Below, in pieces: positions 11,201 to 21,885 of a stretch of DNA of 64,000 bases (position 1 is the stretch's first letter; each line of letters starts with the position of its first letter). The notes beneath the pieces are model-generated. The model worked only from the letters and a program-made list of their open reading frames with translations. It did not search any database and was not told the origin of the DNA. Both the position numbers and the translations under genes were made by a program. The DNA lies in the NCBI GenBank assembly GCA_015680685.1, contig MNCI01006802.1:51330-115329 (forward strand). Direction: 5' to 3'. Origin of the DNA: Gnetum montanum. Taxonomy: Eukaryota > Streptophyta > Gnetopsida > Gnetales > Gnetaceae.

Positions 11201-12587
11201 TACCACTATCATTTTGCATCAACAATTGGATGCAGGTGAGTTCGGCAATATGTCTATCTTGTCATAGCCTATTTTGGCCATTGCTGATATGTTTAGTTAC
11301 ATAACAGGAGCCAATGTTGATGTTGTAGGACCCCCTCTGACTTGCACAAAATCATGGGCCAAGATCCCTAATAACCTCACATACATGCAAGGAATCGTTG
11401 ACGACATGATGAGTCGCCTTCAGCAGGCAGACCCTGACACAGATAGGTAGTAGTGTTAGGTGCCTTCGTGTTATGCTAGAATTTCTTGAGTTTGATAATC
11501 CTATTACTCTAACGTGATTACTACACTCTTTGTGTCATGGAAGCCTCTTAACTCAAATGGGACCTAGCATGGCCTTTTAAAGTTGGTGTCATGCCTACAT
11601 TCCTACTTGAAGTGACCGAGGTGTCTCATCATGCATACGACGAGGCTTGCAAACGTGTTTTTCACTTAGCATGCTCCTTGTGGGAGTATAAGTGCGTTAA
11701 TGAGAACCTGTGGAAATGGGTCCAAAAAGCTAAATAAAGGGAGGCTAACTTGAGCACCAAGGTGGAGGATCTTAAGTTGAGGAATGAATTCCTCATAGCC
11801 CAATACACTAATAATGAGGACTGGCACACAGATGTGATAGACTACACCAAGTTTTGGACAATTGCACGTTAGAACGTCAAAGCCACCTGTGAAATAATAG
11901 AACAGTGGATGCAAATGGACTTGTTAGCCCAGAAGTGTCAGGATTGGAAAGACTTCAGCACCAAGGTTTACGAATGGGGGCAGTCCCAAAAACACCACAA
12001 ACATATGTATAAACTAGAAAATGCCACCCACCGTAAACTATACAGGGACATTGCTATGGAGGCATGTACATATAAAGCATTCATAAATGCCATAGATGCT
12101 TCTGAGGCCTATGCCAAGTTCAAAGAGTAGGTAAAGGTTACAGAATCTCCTAACCGGAAAGTCGACCTTTCCACAGGAGAGACTGCAATTGTCCCCTTTT
12201 CCCCAAGACCACCAAGGTGGACAACCGCTGAAAGGGAGAGAGTTGCCGCGGACCCTGAACCAAGCAATAGGCTTTGGGTGGACATCACGGTAGAGGAGGT
12301 TTGGTGCCACCTCAAGCTCTATTTGGACTGGATACCCTTTGAGATAGGCACAGGCCATTCTTAGGTTAGTCACTTTTTGTTGTATTAATTCTTACTCTCT
12401 GTTGTGACTTGCATGCGTTGCTTTAACTGACCACTTCAATCCTGTGATGTAGGCTCCAAATGAGGGTGCAAGGCCCATAGAGGGAGAGAATGAAGAATTT
12501 GTAGAGCACAACGTAGGGGAAGGCAATGCAAAGGGAAATGATGCAAAAGTAGGTGATGAAGATGATGCAAACATGGGCAAACCATGA
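8216..12587 (+). pseudogene. Antisense, intron-containing gene carried by element D
   Basis: The gene runs opposite to gag and lies between protease and the (deleted) RT. Inferred exons: 8216-8334, 8880-9312, 9395-9651, 9744-10796, about 10923-11235, 11329-11446, 11544-12364 and 12453-12587, most with GT/AG borders also found in B. Exon 1 starts MAPKKERMN. Exon 4 contains SVPIIEMFSLVNSFFDKAG and DLSGVPTDGVLIGSK. Exon 5 is Glu/Lys/Pro-rich. Exon 7 is charged and helical (LSTKVEDLKLRNEFLIAQ). Exon 8 is acidic (GEGNAKGNDAKVGDEDDAN). Stops such as 10124-10126 break it, and several of these are CAG, CAA or TGG in B. The family is not recognised; a plant-mobile-domain-like or 'plant transposon protein' relation is only a guess. 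Confidence 0.7.
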
Positions 12588-12743
12588 CAGCATGGGATCC
12601 CTCTTTTTTCAAAATTTTGAACTTTTGTAAAATTCTTACAAACATTGGCTAGGAGACTAGAATTTTAAATAAAGAGAAGAATTGGTTTCCATGATAACTT
12701 ACATGTTATGTATGCATTGAATGTCATGCTAAAATTTCACTCT

Positions 12744-12935
12744 TATGCACTAGTTTTAGGCCATTTTGGGCCTTTGCTAGTTTTAGGCCATTTCAGGCTG
12801 ATACTAGTTTTAGGCCATTTTGAGCCAATGCTAGTTTTAGGCGATTTCGAGCCTTTGCTAGTTTTAGGCCATTTTGGGCCTTTACATAAATGCACATTGC
12901 TAGTTTTAGGCCATTTCAGACCATTATGTAAATGC
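12744..12935 (-). repeat. Tandem array beside the antisense gene end (element D)
   Basis: Six or seven units of about 30-35 bases read 'gctAGTTTTAGGCCATTTtgGGCCtttr' on the + strand. B has the same at 34440-34630. It lies between the protease end and the 3' end of the antisense gene. The repetitive peptides it yields (PKTSKGPKW on the minus strand) are an artefact of the repeat. Confidence 0.82.
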
Positions 12936-12959
12936 ACTAGGATGGTGCGTGGGCAGGAG

Positions 12960-13620
12960 TGGGGTTGCTACGCTAGGCGTAGCTGCTTCTTGACCCAGCA
13001 TGGGTTGAGTGAATCATAAGGCCGGAATGCTCTGCCAAGGCTTTCTTCTACATCATTACGCCCCACTTGGAAGGGTAACTCAGCACATACATTTTCATTT
13101 TGGGGATCAACTTACTGGGCCAATCCTTCTACCAGGTAGTCAGTATGAGCTGCGACAGGCACTTCACCCTCAGAAGTTATAACCTCTAAGCCCTATTCCA
13201 TGCCTACGTTGTGGATTGCTTGCATTGCTACCTCATTGCCATAGATCACCACCTCCCTACCTACATAAGGTAGGTGGATCTCCTGGTGTATGGGTGAGGA
13301 GACATCCCTAAGCTACGCTAACCATGCCCTCCTAAGGAACAGGTTTAACCCGGGCATTTCCTCGACCACGATGAACATTGCGTTTGTGGGGAATCAGTCC
13401 CCTGCTACGAAGTCTATGTAGAATATGCCTTTCACCAGGACACGTGCCCCATTGAATGACCTTAGGCACAATGTCATTGTCGGTTTGATCTAGTCAACCA
13501 AGCCCAACTTATCCACAATAGGGAAGGGGATGACGTTCGTGGCAGATCCATCATCAACGTGTACCCTTCAGATCCAGTGTTGGCCGACCCAAATTATGAT
13601 GAAAAGGGGTGTCATGGTTA
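12960..13620 (-). pseudogene. Retropepsin-like protease of element D
   Basis: The minus strand encodes HVDDGSATNVIPFPIVDKLG, with the active-site DDGS at 13544-13555, then FNGARVLVKGIFYIDFVAGD and a MPGLNLFLRRAWL segment. This is the single-domain aspartic protease layout of plant Ty3/gypsy. Asp-Gly-Ser keeps the catalytic triplet, preceded by Asp. In-frame stops (for example after GLVD) inactivate it. It follows gag and, unusually, is followed by an antisense gene instead of RT. Confidence 0.72.
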
Positions 13621-13621
13621 C

Positions 13622-16063
13622 CTAACCCTTCTCGGAATCTTCCCTAATGGATTCGTTGTTGAAATTCAATTGGGATGACTTAGGCTCTATGGGTGCAGAG
13701 GGAAGCATGACTGAGTGGATTCCTTCCTCTTCTGCTGGCATGTCTTCGTTGATTGAAATCATTGTCAACATGTGAATTAGAGCCTCATGGTGGATGACAA
13801 ATGCCATGATTAGGTCATACAGGCTCAGTGTAGTGTTTTTATATTTTAGAGTCTACTTTACCTACATGTAGTGGTAGCCCCTATTTAGCACTTTCCTCTT
13901 CTTTGATTTGTCCCAGAAGATGAATTTCCTAAGGAGGGAAAATTTCAGATCTAGGTCTAGAACCCTTTTGGCAGGGTGGTGCAGACTGTGCGATTATAGC
14001 AATTTTCATCCTTGGTTATGAAGGTGCAGGTGTAGGGGGCAAAGATGTAGGCTTGGAAGTACTGGGGGCGATGCTTCCTCTCGATTCCTTGCCTGTGAAA
14101 CACACTTCCCATTTTCTAGAATGAGAAGGTTGTTCGGCTATCTTATGTAAGGTGAAGACTATTGAAAGAGTTTGCCCCCTGATGATGAAAGGAGCTAACA
14201 GTGGTAATGGGCGAAGTAGCATGGTTTGGCTAATAGGTGGTGCAAAGATCAACACCTGTGGAGGGACTCTCAGGACTAATAGCTGTTACGAGCTTTGATT
14301 AGCTGCTCATGGTGTTGGTGCACTACGTTGAGGCACACAGACCACAAACAACTACTAGGGTGGCCTAGGATCACTGTCAATGTCGATGGCGTTGATGATA
14401 TAACCAACATTTTTGGCATTAAGGGGGTCTATGTAGACATGCATAGATTGGTTTTCGGGATGTATTGGGTTGCTTTCATCCAACACCATTTTTCCGTAAT
14501 TGATCAACCTCTGGATGTCATCTTGCAACACCAGATAGTAATCTGTGTTGTGAACACACTATTGGTGATAGTCATAAAACCTATCCAGCTGTAAACCCTT
14601 AGGAACTAGGGGCTCATTGGGCATGGCCGAGGGGTTCCTAAGGAGCTCATAGTAGCATTGATGTCTCCTGCTTGCTTCTTCTGAAATCTTCCTATGTTGA
14701 ATGTGCCACACTGCCAATAGCTGCTTCAGAAGTTCTGAAGGCTTGAGAGGCAGCAAGGTGTACTTTGAGTGATTTTTATGATCAAAGTTTAGTTTGGGTT
14801 GCGTAGATGTCTCAGGTGCGGGTACTCGAGGTTGCGATGTGTTGCCCTACTTGGGCATGGGGTTAGCTGCAGGTACAGCTGGTTTCTTGTTGCCCTTGTT
14901 ACCATTGTTACTAGGTTTGGGCTTGGCCTCAATTGCCACAACAGCCACTGTGGTCGTTGGGGCCTTATCCTTGTCCTTCTTTATGAAGGTTTTTTATAGG
15001 AAATGTAGGTTGTGTCTTTACTCACCTCAACCACGTCTTGTATGCTCTTAGTCTAAGCAAAGGCTTGACTAAGAGTGCGAGGGACAAGGTAGTACAGTTT
15101 AGACTTGATGAAGTCATTCACTGCACCCTTAAAGATAGCCAGCGAGTGGCCCTCTATGATGGGCTTGCAGATTTTGTTAAGGGTCATGCTCCATTGTTGG
15201 ATGAACTTCTAGACTGGTTCCAGAGGCTCCTGCTTCACACTCATCAGCTGATCTAATGTGATTTTTGGCTTCAAGTTATACTTGAAGCGCATCATAAATT
15301 GGGTCAAAAGATCTTCTAGAGTTAAAATGGATGAGCGTGGTAGTGTGCAGTACCAATCTAAGGCTCTCCTAGCTAGGGACATGGCAAAGACATGAATAAT
15401 CATGTGCGGCCATTGTTGCAATAGGAGAGACTTAGACCTAAAGGTAACAAGATGCACATTGGGATCTCCCTCCCCATTGTACTTCGTGAAGTGGAGGAGA
15501 GACATCCCTGGGGGTAACATCAGCGTAGGGATTGCAGGGCTAATGGGGTCATCCTAGTAAAAGTTCATGACTTGTACCATGTCAGACCCAACAACCTTAA
15601 GGCATTTTATTTCCTCAGTGAGGGTCTGGATGAGCTGGAATGCTTGGTCTAGACCCTATGATGGTGTGGGCAGTTGGGGAACTGCTGAGGTAGCTCTCGT
15701 TTGAAGAAAGGAAGGGGTGGTGGCGTGACACATCGAAGGTACTATTGGGGTAGCCCCTGCAAGCAGTGCTACTTGCACTATCCACCACCTAGCAGGTGGT
15801 GTGATTGGAGTAGCAACCACAGGTTGTGCTACCGGATAGACTACTTGTGTCACCGGTGGAATAGACCATAGGCCTCTGTTGGGTTGTATCATTTGTGGGG
15901 TTTGGTAGGACTGAGGATGAACATGATGAGGCATCTGCAATGATTGTGGAATATGCGAAGAAGTGAATGGAGTCCACCATGTGGATGGGCCTAGGCCTTC
16001 CACAGTTGGTGGACTAGACATGAATGTAGAAATGGATGTTGCATACAATTTTGAAGTAGGTAC
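13622..16063 (-). pseudogene. Gag of element D (N-terminus missing)
   Basis: Gag would form the particle. In order on the minus strand: a Pro/Gln/Thr-rich stretch (15660-16048); a retrotransposon-gag core with YNGEGDPNVHLVTF and SLARRALDWY (15209-15520); LDQLMSVKQEPLEPV; a segment with MLPLKPSELLKQLLAVWHI (14559-14756), followed by a His/Cys-containing YDYHQ-CVHNTDYY region; then a Pro/Ser-rich linker to protease. Several stops interrupt it. Its N-terminal part is absent because element E/C begins at 16064. B has the same order at 35700-38589. Confidence 0.75.
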
Positions 16064-17676
16064 TAAAACACCCTAAAAGAAAATGTGGGGTCATCTTGGC
16101 TTCGTCAAGCTCTTGCAGTCCGCACAAGCATCATGGAAGTCCATCAGGAAAAGAATGTTCTGAGTCTAGGATGGCCAGTTCATTGAATTTTCTACTTTAG
16201 GCATGGGCGAGTTCCATACCAACTCGCCTACCTACCAAAGTAGTCTAAATAGTCAACAGCCTGCTTAGAAACAGTGTCTAGAATTAGCAACAGTAGCCTA
16301 GATGCACGGGAAAAGTAGTTCAGTAAACTTGCTAAGTCATCATAGCGTAGCAAGCAACAGAAAACAATGGTGGAACAAGATGCTATGCTATGTGATGACA
16401 TATAGCATAGCATGGCAATAACTTCACCTCCCTTGACCAATCTCAAGCTCTGTGGTGATGTCTCTTTTCACTAGGAAGTGGTGGACTATGTCTGCTACTA
16501 CGCTACGCTAAGCTACATGGCACAGCAAGGCATAGTAATCCCACGAAAAGGGATGGAATGCGGTTCGGGAGGCAAAATCAACAAAATCTGCAAAACCTAG
16601 GGCAAATTAGGTTAAAAATCAGCAAAACCATCACAGTCACTACACTACGTAGCGTAGCATCATGTAGCAAGTATGTGACATATGGCAAGACACGCAGCAA
16701 GATTCCACACCACAATAAGCAAGCCACATCACAAAACAAAATGTGATAGGCAAGTGGCCATGCGACATCAATGCACTCCACCTCATTGAGCTGTTGGCAC
16801 ATGCCTCTAGGAGCTAGCGACGTAGTCATGACGTAGTAGGATCATAGTTATTGCTCACATTGCAACAATCTAGCAAGCCCAACGATTACAAATGGCCCAA
16901 GTAGCGCCAGTGAGGAAGTGAAGGTCTGCAACACATAAGATTCAAATGGTCACCTTTGCCTACCTTCTACCCTATAAATAGCCCATCAAATAGCATGCAA
17001 AAAATGTTGGCAAAGAAAGAAACAAAAATAAAAATACTTGCAATCTTACATTAAGAAAAGAAAAGGGGAGGCCAGGAACCTGTAAAAGGAATGTCTCTCG
17101 GTTGGCAAAAAGCCTGGGATCTCATCCTACCACCTTGGTAGGATCTCACCCGCATTGTATATATGCAAAGTCTATGCCCAAGCACATAGCAATTTTTTCT
17201 TTTTCTTGGCACACTTTGGTCACTCCTAGGACTTTCTGCACTCTGTCATGTCGTGCAACCGACTATGCGACTCCCTGACCGGATAGATTTATAGCTCTAA
17301 AGCAGTGCATGTTCCTAACTGTATCTCATATTACTTCTTATTTACTGTCTAGATTCCTCATATTATTTTCTATTTTTTTACCTTCAAGCATTATCTCATA
17401 TCATTGTCGCACTTACGTTTATTTACTATTTTACATTATCGTTACATTTTTAGTCCCTTTCTTTTTCCATTGCAAGCACAATCCTGCAACTCGTATAGTT
17501 TATAGTAGAAAAGGCTATATTGACATTGACGTAAGACCTTGTCTATTCAACTAGACCATTCAACGCACCTTGTGTTCACATACATCCAGCACCGCCCTCC
17601 CGCGGGCACGGGGTTGGAACTTTTGTGTCCTCCAACCTTGGCGTTATTCTAGCTGCCGACTTTTTTGATCTCTATA
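16064..17676 (+). repeat. 5' LTR of element E/C
   Basis: It starts TAAAACACCC (decayed TGAAACACC), exactly where collinearity of D with B stops. It ends TATA before GTTTTC-TGG, the same spacing as in B, where TACA precedes GTTTTC-TGG. It contains a TATA box, palindromic TACGCTA clusters, and a U5 stretch 'ACTAGACCATTCA' shared with B. The length is 1613 bases. No target duplication could be confirmed. Confidence 0.68.
16973..16980 (+). promoter_or_regulatory. TATA box of E/C 5' LTR
   Basis: TATAAATA is in CCCTATAAATAGCCC context, about 700 bases before the LTR end, as in related LTRs. Confidence 0.6.
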
Positions 17677-17682
17677 GTTTTC

Positions 17683-17700
17683 TGGCACTAGATAGAGGGT
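17683..17700 (+). other. Primer-binding site of E/C
   Basis: TGGCACTAGATAGAGGGT starts six bases after the LTR. The minus-strand site of B (TGGTGCTAGAAGGAGGGC) has the same offset and matches it well. It begins with TGG as required for pairing with a tRNA CCA end. The tRNA was not identified. Confidence 0.6.
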
Positions 17701-17789
17701 CTTTTGGTGCCTTTGCCACATGTCACAGTAGTTCTGTGAGCCTTCTACACCCTGATACACACGAGCATAGACACAACACCCTCCTGCAG

Positions 17790-18440
17790 TTGTTTGCGCT
17801 TTGTGCGGCATAGATCAGTCACCTCAACGGTTCCTCCGGAGCCCCATAAAACACAAGGCCTCCGATTACCGATCAACTAGCTCACTCTATGGTCATCTTG
17901 CATGCATGGTACACCCTACCTTGTGAGGTGTAGATCAGTCACTTTGGTGATCCCTCTGAGACCCTGCGAGACATAAAACCTGCTTGATTGCTAGTTAACT
18001 TGCCCATCCTATAGTTGTATCGCTTTCATTCTGTACCTCCTCCCATGTAGCACAGAATGGTCACCTCAACGGTCCCTCCAGGATCTTGTAAGACACAAAA
18101 TTTACCTGGTTGCTAGTTGATTTGCTCATCTTACGGTAGTCTCGTATGCCTTCCACACCTGACTTGCATTAGCATAGACTTGACACCCTTTGTGGTTGTT
18201 TGTGCATCGTGTCATGTAGATCAGTCACCTTGACGGTTCCTCCATAACTGTATGAGAGAATAGGGCCCCAGATGATAATTTAACTTGCTCCTTTTACAGT
18301 AGTCCCACATGCATCCTATGCCCTAACTAGCACAGGTGAAAGCATGACATCCTTTGAGGTTGTTCCCACCTAGTGTGGTGTAGATCGGTCACCTCGACGG
18401 TCCCTTCGGGATCCTACAGGACGAAAAGCTACCTATTTTC
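17790..18440 (+). repeat. Leader tandem repeats of E/C
   Basis: Five copies of a block centred on 'TAGATCAGTCACCTcrACGGTtCCTCC' start near 17811, 17931, 18051, 18217 and 18381. The spacing is 120, 120, 166 and 164 bases. B has two copies, spaced 166 bases, in its leader. Confidence 0.8.
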
Positions 18441-18526
18441 ATTTTATGTAATCCTTCTATTCTTCTGCATTTTCTAGCATTTTTTCATAATCTCCCTAGC
18501 ATTTTCACATAATCACTTGCTTAACA

Positions 18527-19600
18527 ATGACTCCTGCCACTACCACTATCGATATCTCCAACATGGAGGTGCCCTTCGTAGCCTGAGGCACTACTCGGCA
18601 GCTGAACGATGGTTGAATCCAACACCAGAAGCACGTCGGTCTCTTAGGATTCAAAACTGAGGACCTAAGGGTCTGGCCCAGCAATACGAGCATTACAATT
18701 TCCTTTGTGCGAAGGTGCAGGCTAACTTGCCCTTAGATTTTCATGAACTCGAAGAAAAACGTAGCTTCGAGTTCGCTTACTGCAACAACGAGGAATTCCT
18801 CCCTAACTGGGGCATTTCCCTACCTTTGATACAAGTGAATCAAAGGTTGCTAGATCAACTAATACAGTTGACAAAGCTTAGGGAGCAACAAGACGTGGTG
18901 TCCAACTAGGAGGACACCTTCTTGGATGGGCAGGAGGAACTTGATTCTCAATCTGACGAGGGAGGCCTAGCCAGCCCCGTTCCTATCCTGCCTACCCAGT
19001 CCTTCTAGGTCAACCCCCTTCCTACCACCACGTCCTTTGCCATCACACCTACACTTTACCAGTCTGCAACTGCCACTACAACGGGTAGCCATGCTACGTT
19101 CCTAGCACCTCATCACCCCTATCACCCGGTTGCACCTGCAGCAACTGTGCCACCGCAAGCTATTCATCAAAACGCTACTGCAACACTCAACATACCTATC
19201 ATGGCTACTCTACCACATATCCATATTGTACCTACTCTACAAGTGCACCTAACTCCCAACCAATTCCTACATATGCGAGCGCCCAACCCACTATGGTGGG
19301 CCTAGGCCCATCCACGTGGTGGCCTCCATTCGCTTCTTCGTCTATTTCACAATCATCATAGATGTCTCATTACACTTACCCTCAGGTCTACTCAACCCCC
19401 CAAACGGCACAACCTGGTGCAGCCCCATGGGGGGTCTTGCCACCAACTCAAATAGCCTACTCGGTAGCTTACCCCGCTATCACTACTCCAATGATACCAC
19501 CCTCCAGATGGTGGACAATGCAAACAACACCTTTGGTAGGGGCGGCCCCAATGACACAGCCGATGGGTCAAATTACCACTGTTACCATGCCAAAATGTCT
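18527..19600 (+). pseudogene. Gag N-terminal fragment of E/C
   Basis: The start ATG at 18527 (MTPATTTIDISNMEVPF) aligns with the gag start of B (MTSPCTAANTSNLEVPL). The next part, in another frame, has QQYEHYNFLCAKVQANLPLD and CNNEEFLPNWG, then LREQQDVVSN and a Thr/Pro-rich stretch related to B 37530-38100 and D 15660-16048. Stops and at least one frameshift disable it. The gag core, zinc-binding part and protease are absent. Confidence 0.68.
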
Positions 19601-20294
19601 TAATGGCATAACAAAGTGGCAAGTACAATAGATGCAAAAATGTGACAAGTATAAAAATATGACAAGCAAAACACTCTAATGGTGTGGCAGTGTAGTGGGC
19701 TTTTAATAGCATAGCAATGTAACAGATTGCCAGCGTAACAGCCTAACGAGCCTGTCAATATAACAACGTAGCATAATAGAAAGTAAAATGTAACAATCTA
19801 ATAGTGCCAATGACCAGAATAATGTGGCCTATGAAAAGGAACTCACAGTGTTCCTATTGTCTCGGCCCTAGCCTGCCATAGGAAACATAGCTAGGCAAAG
19901 CACAAACATAATAAACTCCCCCTTTGCTCATGCTACACTACGTCGGGCATGTGCTACACTACCCCAAAACCTTGCAAACAAAAAAATACTTTCTAAGGTT
20001 GGTACGCTATGTTGAGCATGCACTACATTGCCTAGAACAGCTTGAACCCATGCGATAGTGCAGTGACCATTCTTAACAATGGTGACCGGGGTAGTATCAT
20101 GCATAACCATAGTGTATCAACTATATGGCCATTACAACCAGAGTGGCCATGGCCACAATGCAATGGCCAAAATGGCAACAAAAGCAATAACAACAGTTGT
20201 AGCAATGACCACCGTGATGGCCAAAAAAATAACGGCAATGGCAATCGAAATTGATACATTACATAATGGAAACAAGGGTAGCGTAGTGACTTAC
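19601..20294 (-). other. Remnant of antisense-gene intron 1
   Basis: No gene. On the minus strand, 'GTTGCCATTTTGGCC' and surrounding text match intron 1 of the antisense gene in B (near 29930-30010). The remainder toward 19600 holds 'gtaacag/gtagca' low-complexity DNA. The deletion joining gag to this intron must lie here. Confidence 0.5.
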
Positions 20295-20413
20295 CAAGAA
20301 GATGGAGCCTCCTTCCACTCCTCAACGTGTGCCCTAGAGAGGCATCCCAAAGTGTCCCTCACTTCATCCACCTTGGCAAGTTCTCAATGCCTACGTTCAC
20401 TTTTGCGTGCCAT
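20295..20413 (-). pseudogene. Exon 1 of the antisense gene, remnant in C
   Basis: The minus strand has an ATG at 20413 and encodes MARKSERRH, a stop, then ELAKVDEVRDTLG and EEWKEAPSS. This parallels MAPKKEHTHLVLTKVDEMKE in B. It ends with a consensus donor (G|GTAAGT). The exon is 119 bases, identical in length to exon 1 in B and D. Later exons are deleted. Confidence 0.72.
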
Positions 20414-20550
20414 TGCTTAGTCACAAACTTAGATGTCTCAGCTATGTCAACTACTATGCTACACCTGTTACACTCTCTCATAACTCGACCATGCTACACT
20501 TTGGGTGTGGGCTCTGAAAATGAAAATGACAACTTTACCAAGGGGTGATC

Positions 20551-20561
20551 CCCTATTTATA
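20551..20561 (-). promoter_or_regulatory. TATA box of antisense gene remnant in C
   Basis: The minus strand reads GGCTATAAATAGGGATC, about 140 bases before the ATG, as in B. Confidence 0.6.
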
Positions 20562-20694
20562 GCCAATGCTGTAAAAACAACTATCACTTTCATGTTCCAA
20601 ATAACACAGAACACCTCTATAGCGTAGCACAACCCTACTACAGTGTAACACTCAACTATAGTGTAGTGAGTGAGCCCACCAAAATTTTCACTTT

Positions 20695-21210
20695 AGTGTT
20701 ACAAATTTTACATTGTAACGGTCTGCTACGACCTTAAACTAGCAACTCTAACATCTCCTTTATATTCTAAACCTGTTAGTGGTCCGCTATGACCTTAACC
20801 TAGTAATTTTCAGCATGAAAGCTTACATGTTCATGGTCTACTACAACCTTAAATCAACAATATTAAAATCTAATTTTACATTGTTACGGTCCACTATGAC
20901 CTTAAATTGGCAACCCTAATCTCCTTTACATTTTAAACCTATTAATGATCTACCAAGACCTTAAGCTAGCAATTTTAACTTATAGTGTAGCCCATTGATG
21001 GTCCACCATGACCTTAAACTAGCAATTTTAGCATTCATCTCATAATATTACATGGTTACGGTCTGCTAAGACCTTAAACTGGAAATTTCAATTTACAAAT
21101 TTTGCATAGTGATGGTCTGCTACAACCTTAAACTCGTAACCTTTACATTTTAAATCTATTAACGGTTTGCTAAGACCTTGAACTGGCAATTTCATATGTT
21201 GCATCATTGC
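20695..21210 (+). repeat. Pre-RT degenerate tandem array (C)
   Basis: About ten units read 'GGTCtGCTAcGACCTTAAACTaGCAA', spaced roughly 40-70 bases. It is the inverse of the blocks at 29070-29320 and 7485-7905 and lies directly before RT. Confidence 0.85.
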
Positions 21211-21249
21211 TTTACATATATTCATTACATGTTGTAAATAAGTATTACT

Positions 21250-21885
21250 TGACTTGGTCTATTTGCTTATTGTGATAGGTCCAATTGAAAAATGGCTATG
21301 CATGGTTACCTTTGTTCACCTCTAACCTTGAAGGGTCCCCATGGAAAATTTACAAGATGCTTGAATCTAGAATTAATAGAGTTTGAATTATCCTCTCATG
21401 ACACAATAGCATCCCTAGACTGGCTCAAACATCTAGTCCAAGCCTTAGACCTAGAGGTTGGGGATGTGACTGAGGATTCTCTTATTAAAATTTGTATAAC
21501 TACCCCTAGAGGTGAAGCAAAAACCTTGAAATTTAGCTCCCTATTACATTCACAGGTACAAAAAAACATCTCAAAAGTTCTCAATGAAAATGTTAAAGTG
21601 TTTGCATGGTCATATGATGACATGCTGGGCATGGACCTGCAGCTCATACAACACAACATTATCCTAGATCCGTGTGTCAAGGATGCTAAGCAAAAGGCTC
21701 ACAAAATCAAATCGGAGATTGCACTAACTGTACATGATGAAATCACCAAGCTTTATCAAATTGGTTTCATTCGAGTGGTCAATTACTCGGAATGGGTATC
21801 AAACATCATTGCAGTTTCTATGAAAATGAGAGGTATACAAATTTGTATAGACTCTCGAGACCTAAATAAAGCAATGATTAAGGAT
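21250..21885 (+). pseudogene. RT N-terminal part of C, interrupted by B
   Basis: The frame from about 21292 encodes LTLKGPHGKF, DLEVGDVTED, NVKVFAWSYDDM, IQHNIILD and then LCID-like QICIDSRDLNKAMIKD. It stops at the AGGAT target duplication. The next codon, in the same frame, is at 40777 (DFPLPSIDQL). A TGA lies just before the first Met. The 5' border has an acceptor-like TTATTGTGATAG at 21278. Confidence 0.82.
21881..21885 (+). repeat. Target-site duplication of B, left copy
   Basis: AGGAT directly precedes the TGTAG end of the LTR and is repeated at 40772-40776 after the TTTCA end. Five bases is usual for Ty3/gypsy integration. Confidence 0.9.

Larger units (their letters stand above)
5995..16063 (-). 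mobile_element. Element D: pol-deleted Tat-family retrotransposon
   Basis: It reads right to left and is collinear with element B (gag, protease, antisense gene, repeat arrays, post-pol region). About 3.2 kb of B, from before RT to the integrase C-terminus, is absent; the junction is near 7425. The gag N-terminus and 5' LTR are cut off where an LTR of element E/C begins at 16064. The 3' end is cut by element A at 5994. D is either a deleted copy or a non-autonomous form. Confidence 0.8.
16064..21885 (+). mobile_element. Element C/E, 5' portion (LTR, leader, gag start, RT start)
   Basis: The order is 5' LTR, primer-binding site, repeated leader, gag N-terminus, a large gap, exon 1 of the antisense gene (inverted), a repeat array and the start of RT. 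At 21886 element B interrupts the RT; the RT resumes in frame at 40777. The 5' LTR does not resemble the 3' LTR at 45402, so the left part (called E) may come from a different copy. About 7 kb found between gag and the antisense-gene promoter in B and D is missing here. Confidence 0.72.

Noticed and set aside
12743-12937. Minus-strand ORF coding a striking PKTSKGPKW repeat protein
   Set aside because: It is the translation of the 30-35-base tandem array; B has the same array with a broken frame.
20042-20254. Asn/Gly/His-rich + strand ORF
   Set aside because: It arises from 'atggcc' low-complexity DNA that matches intron 1 of the antisense gene on the other strand.
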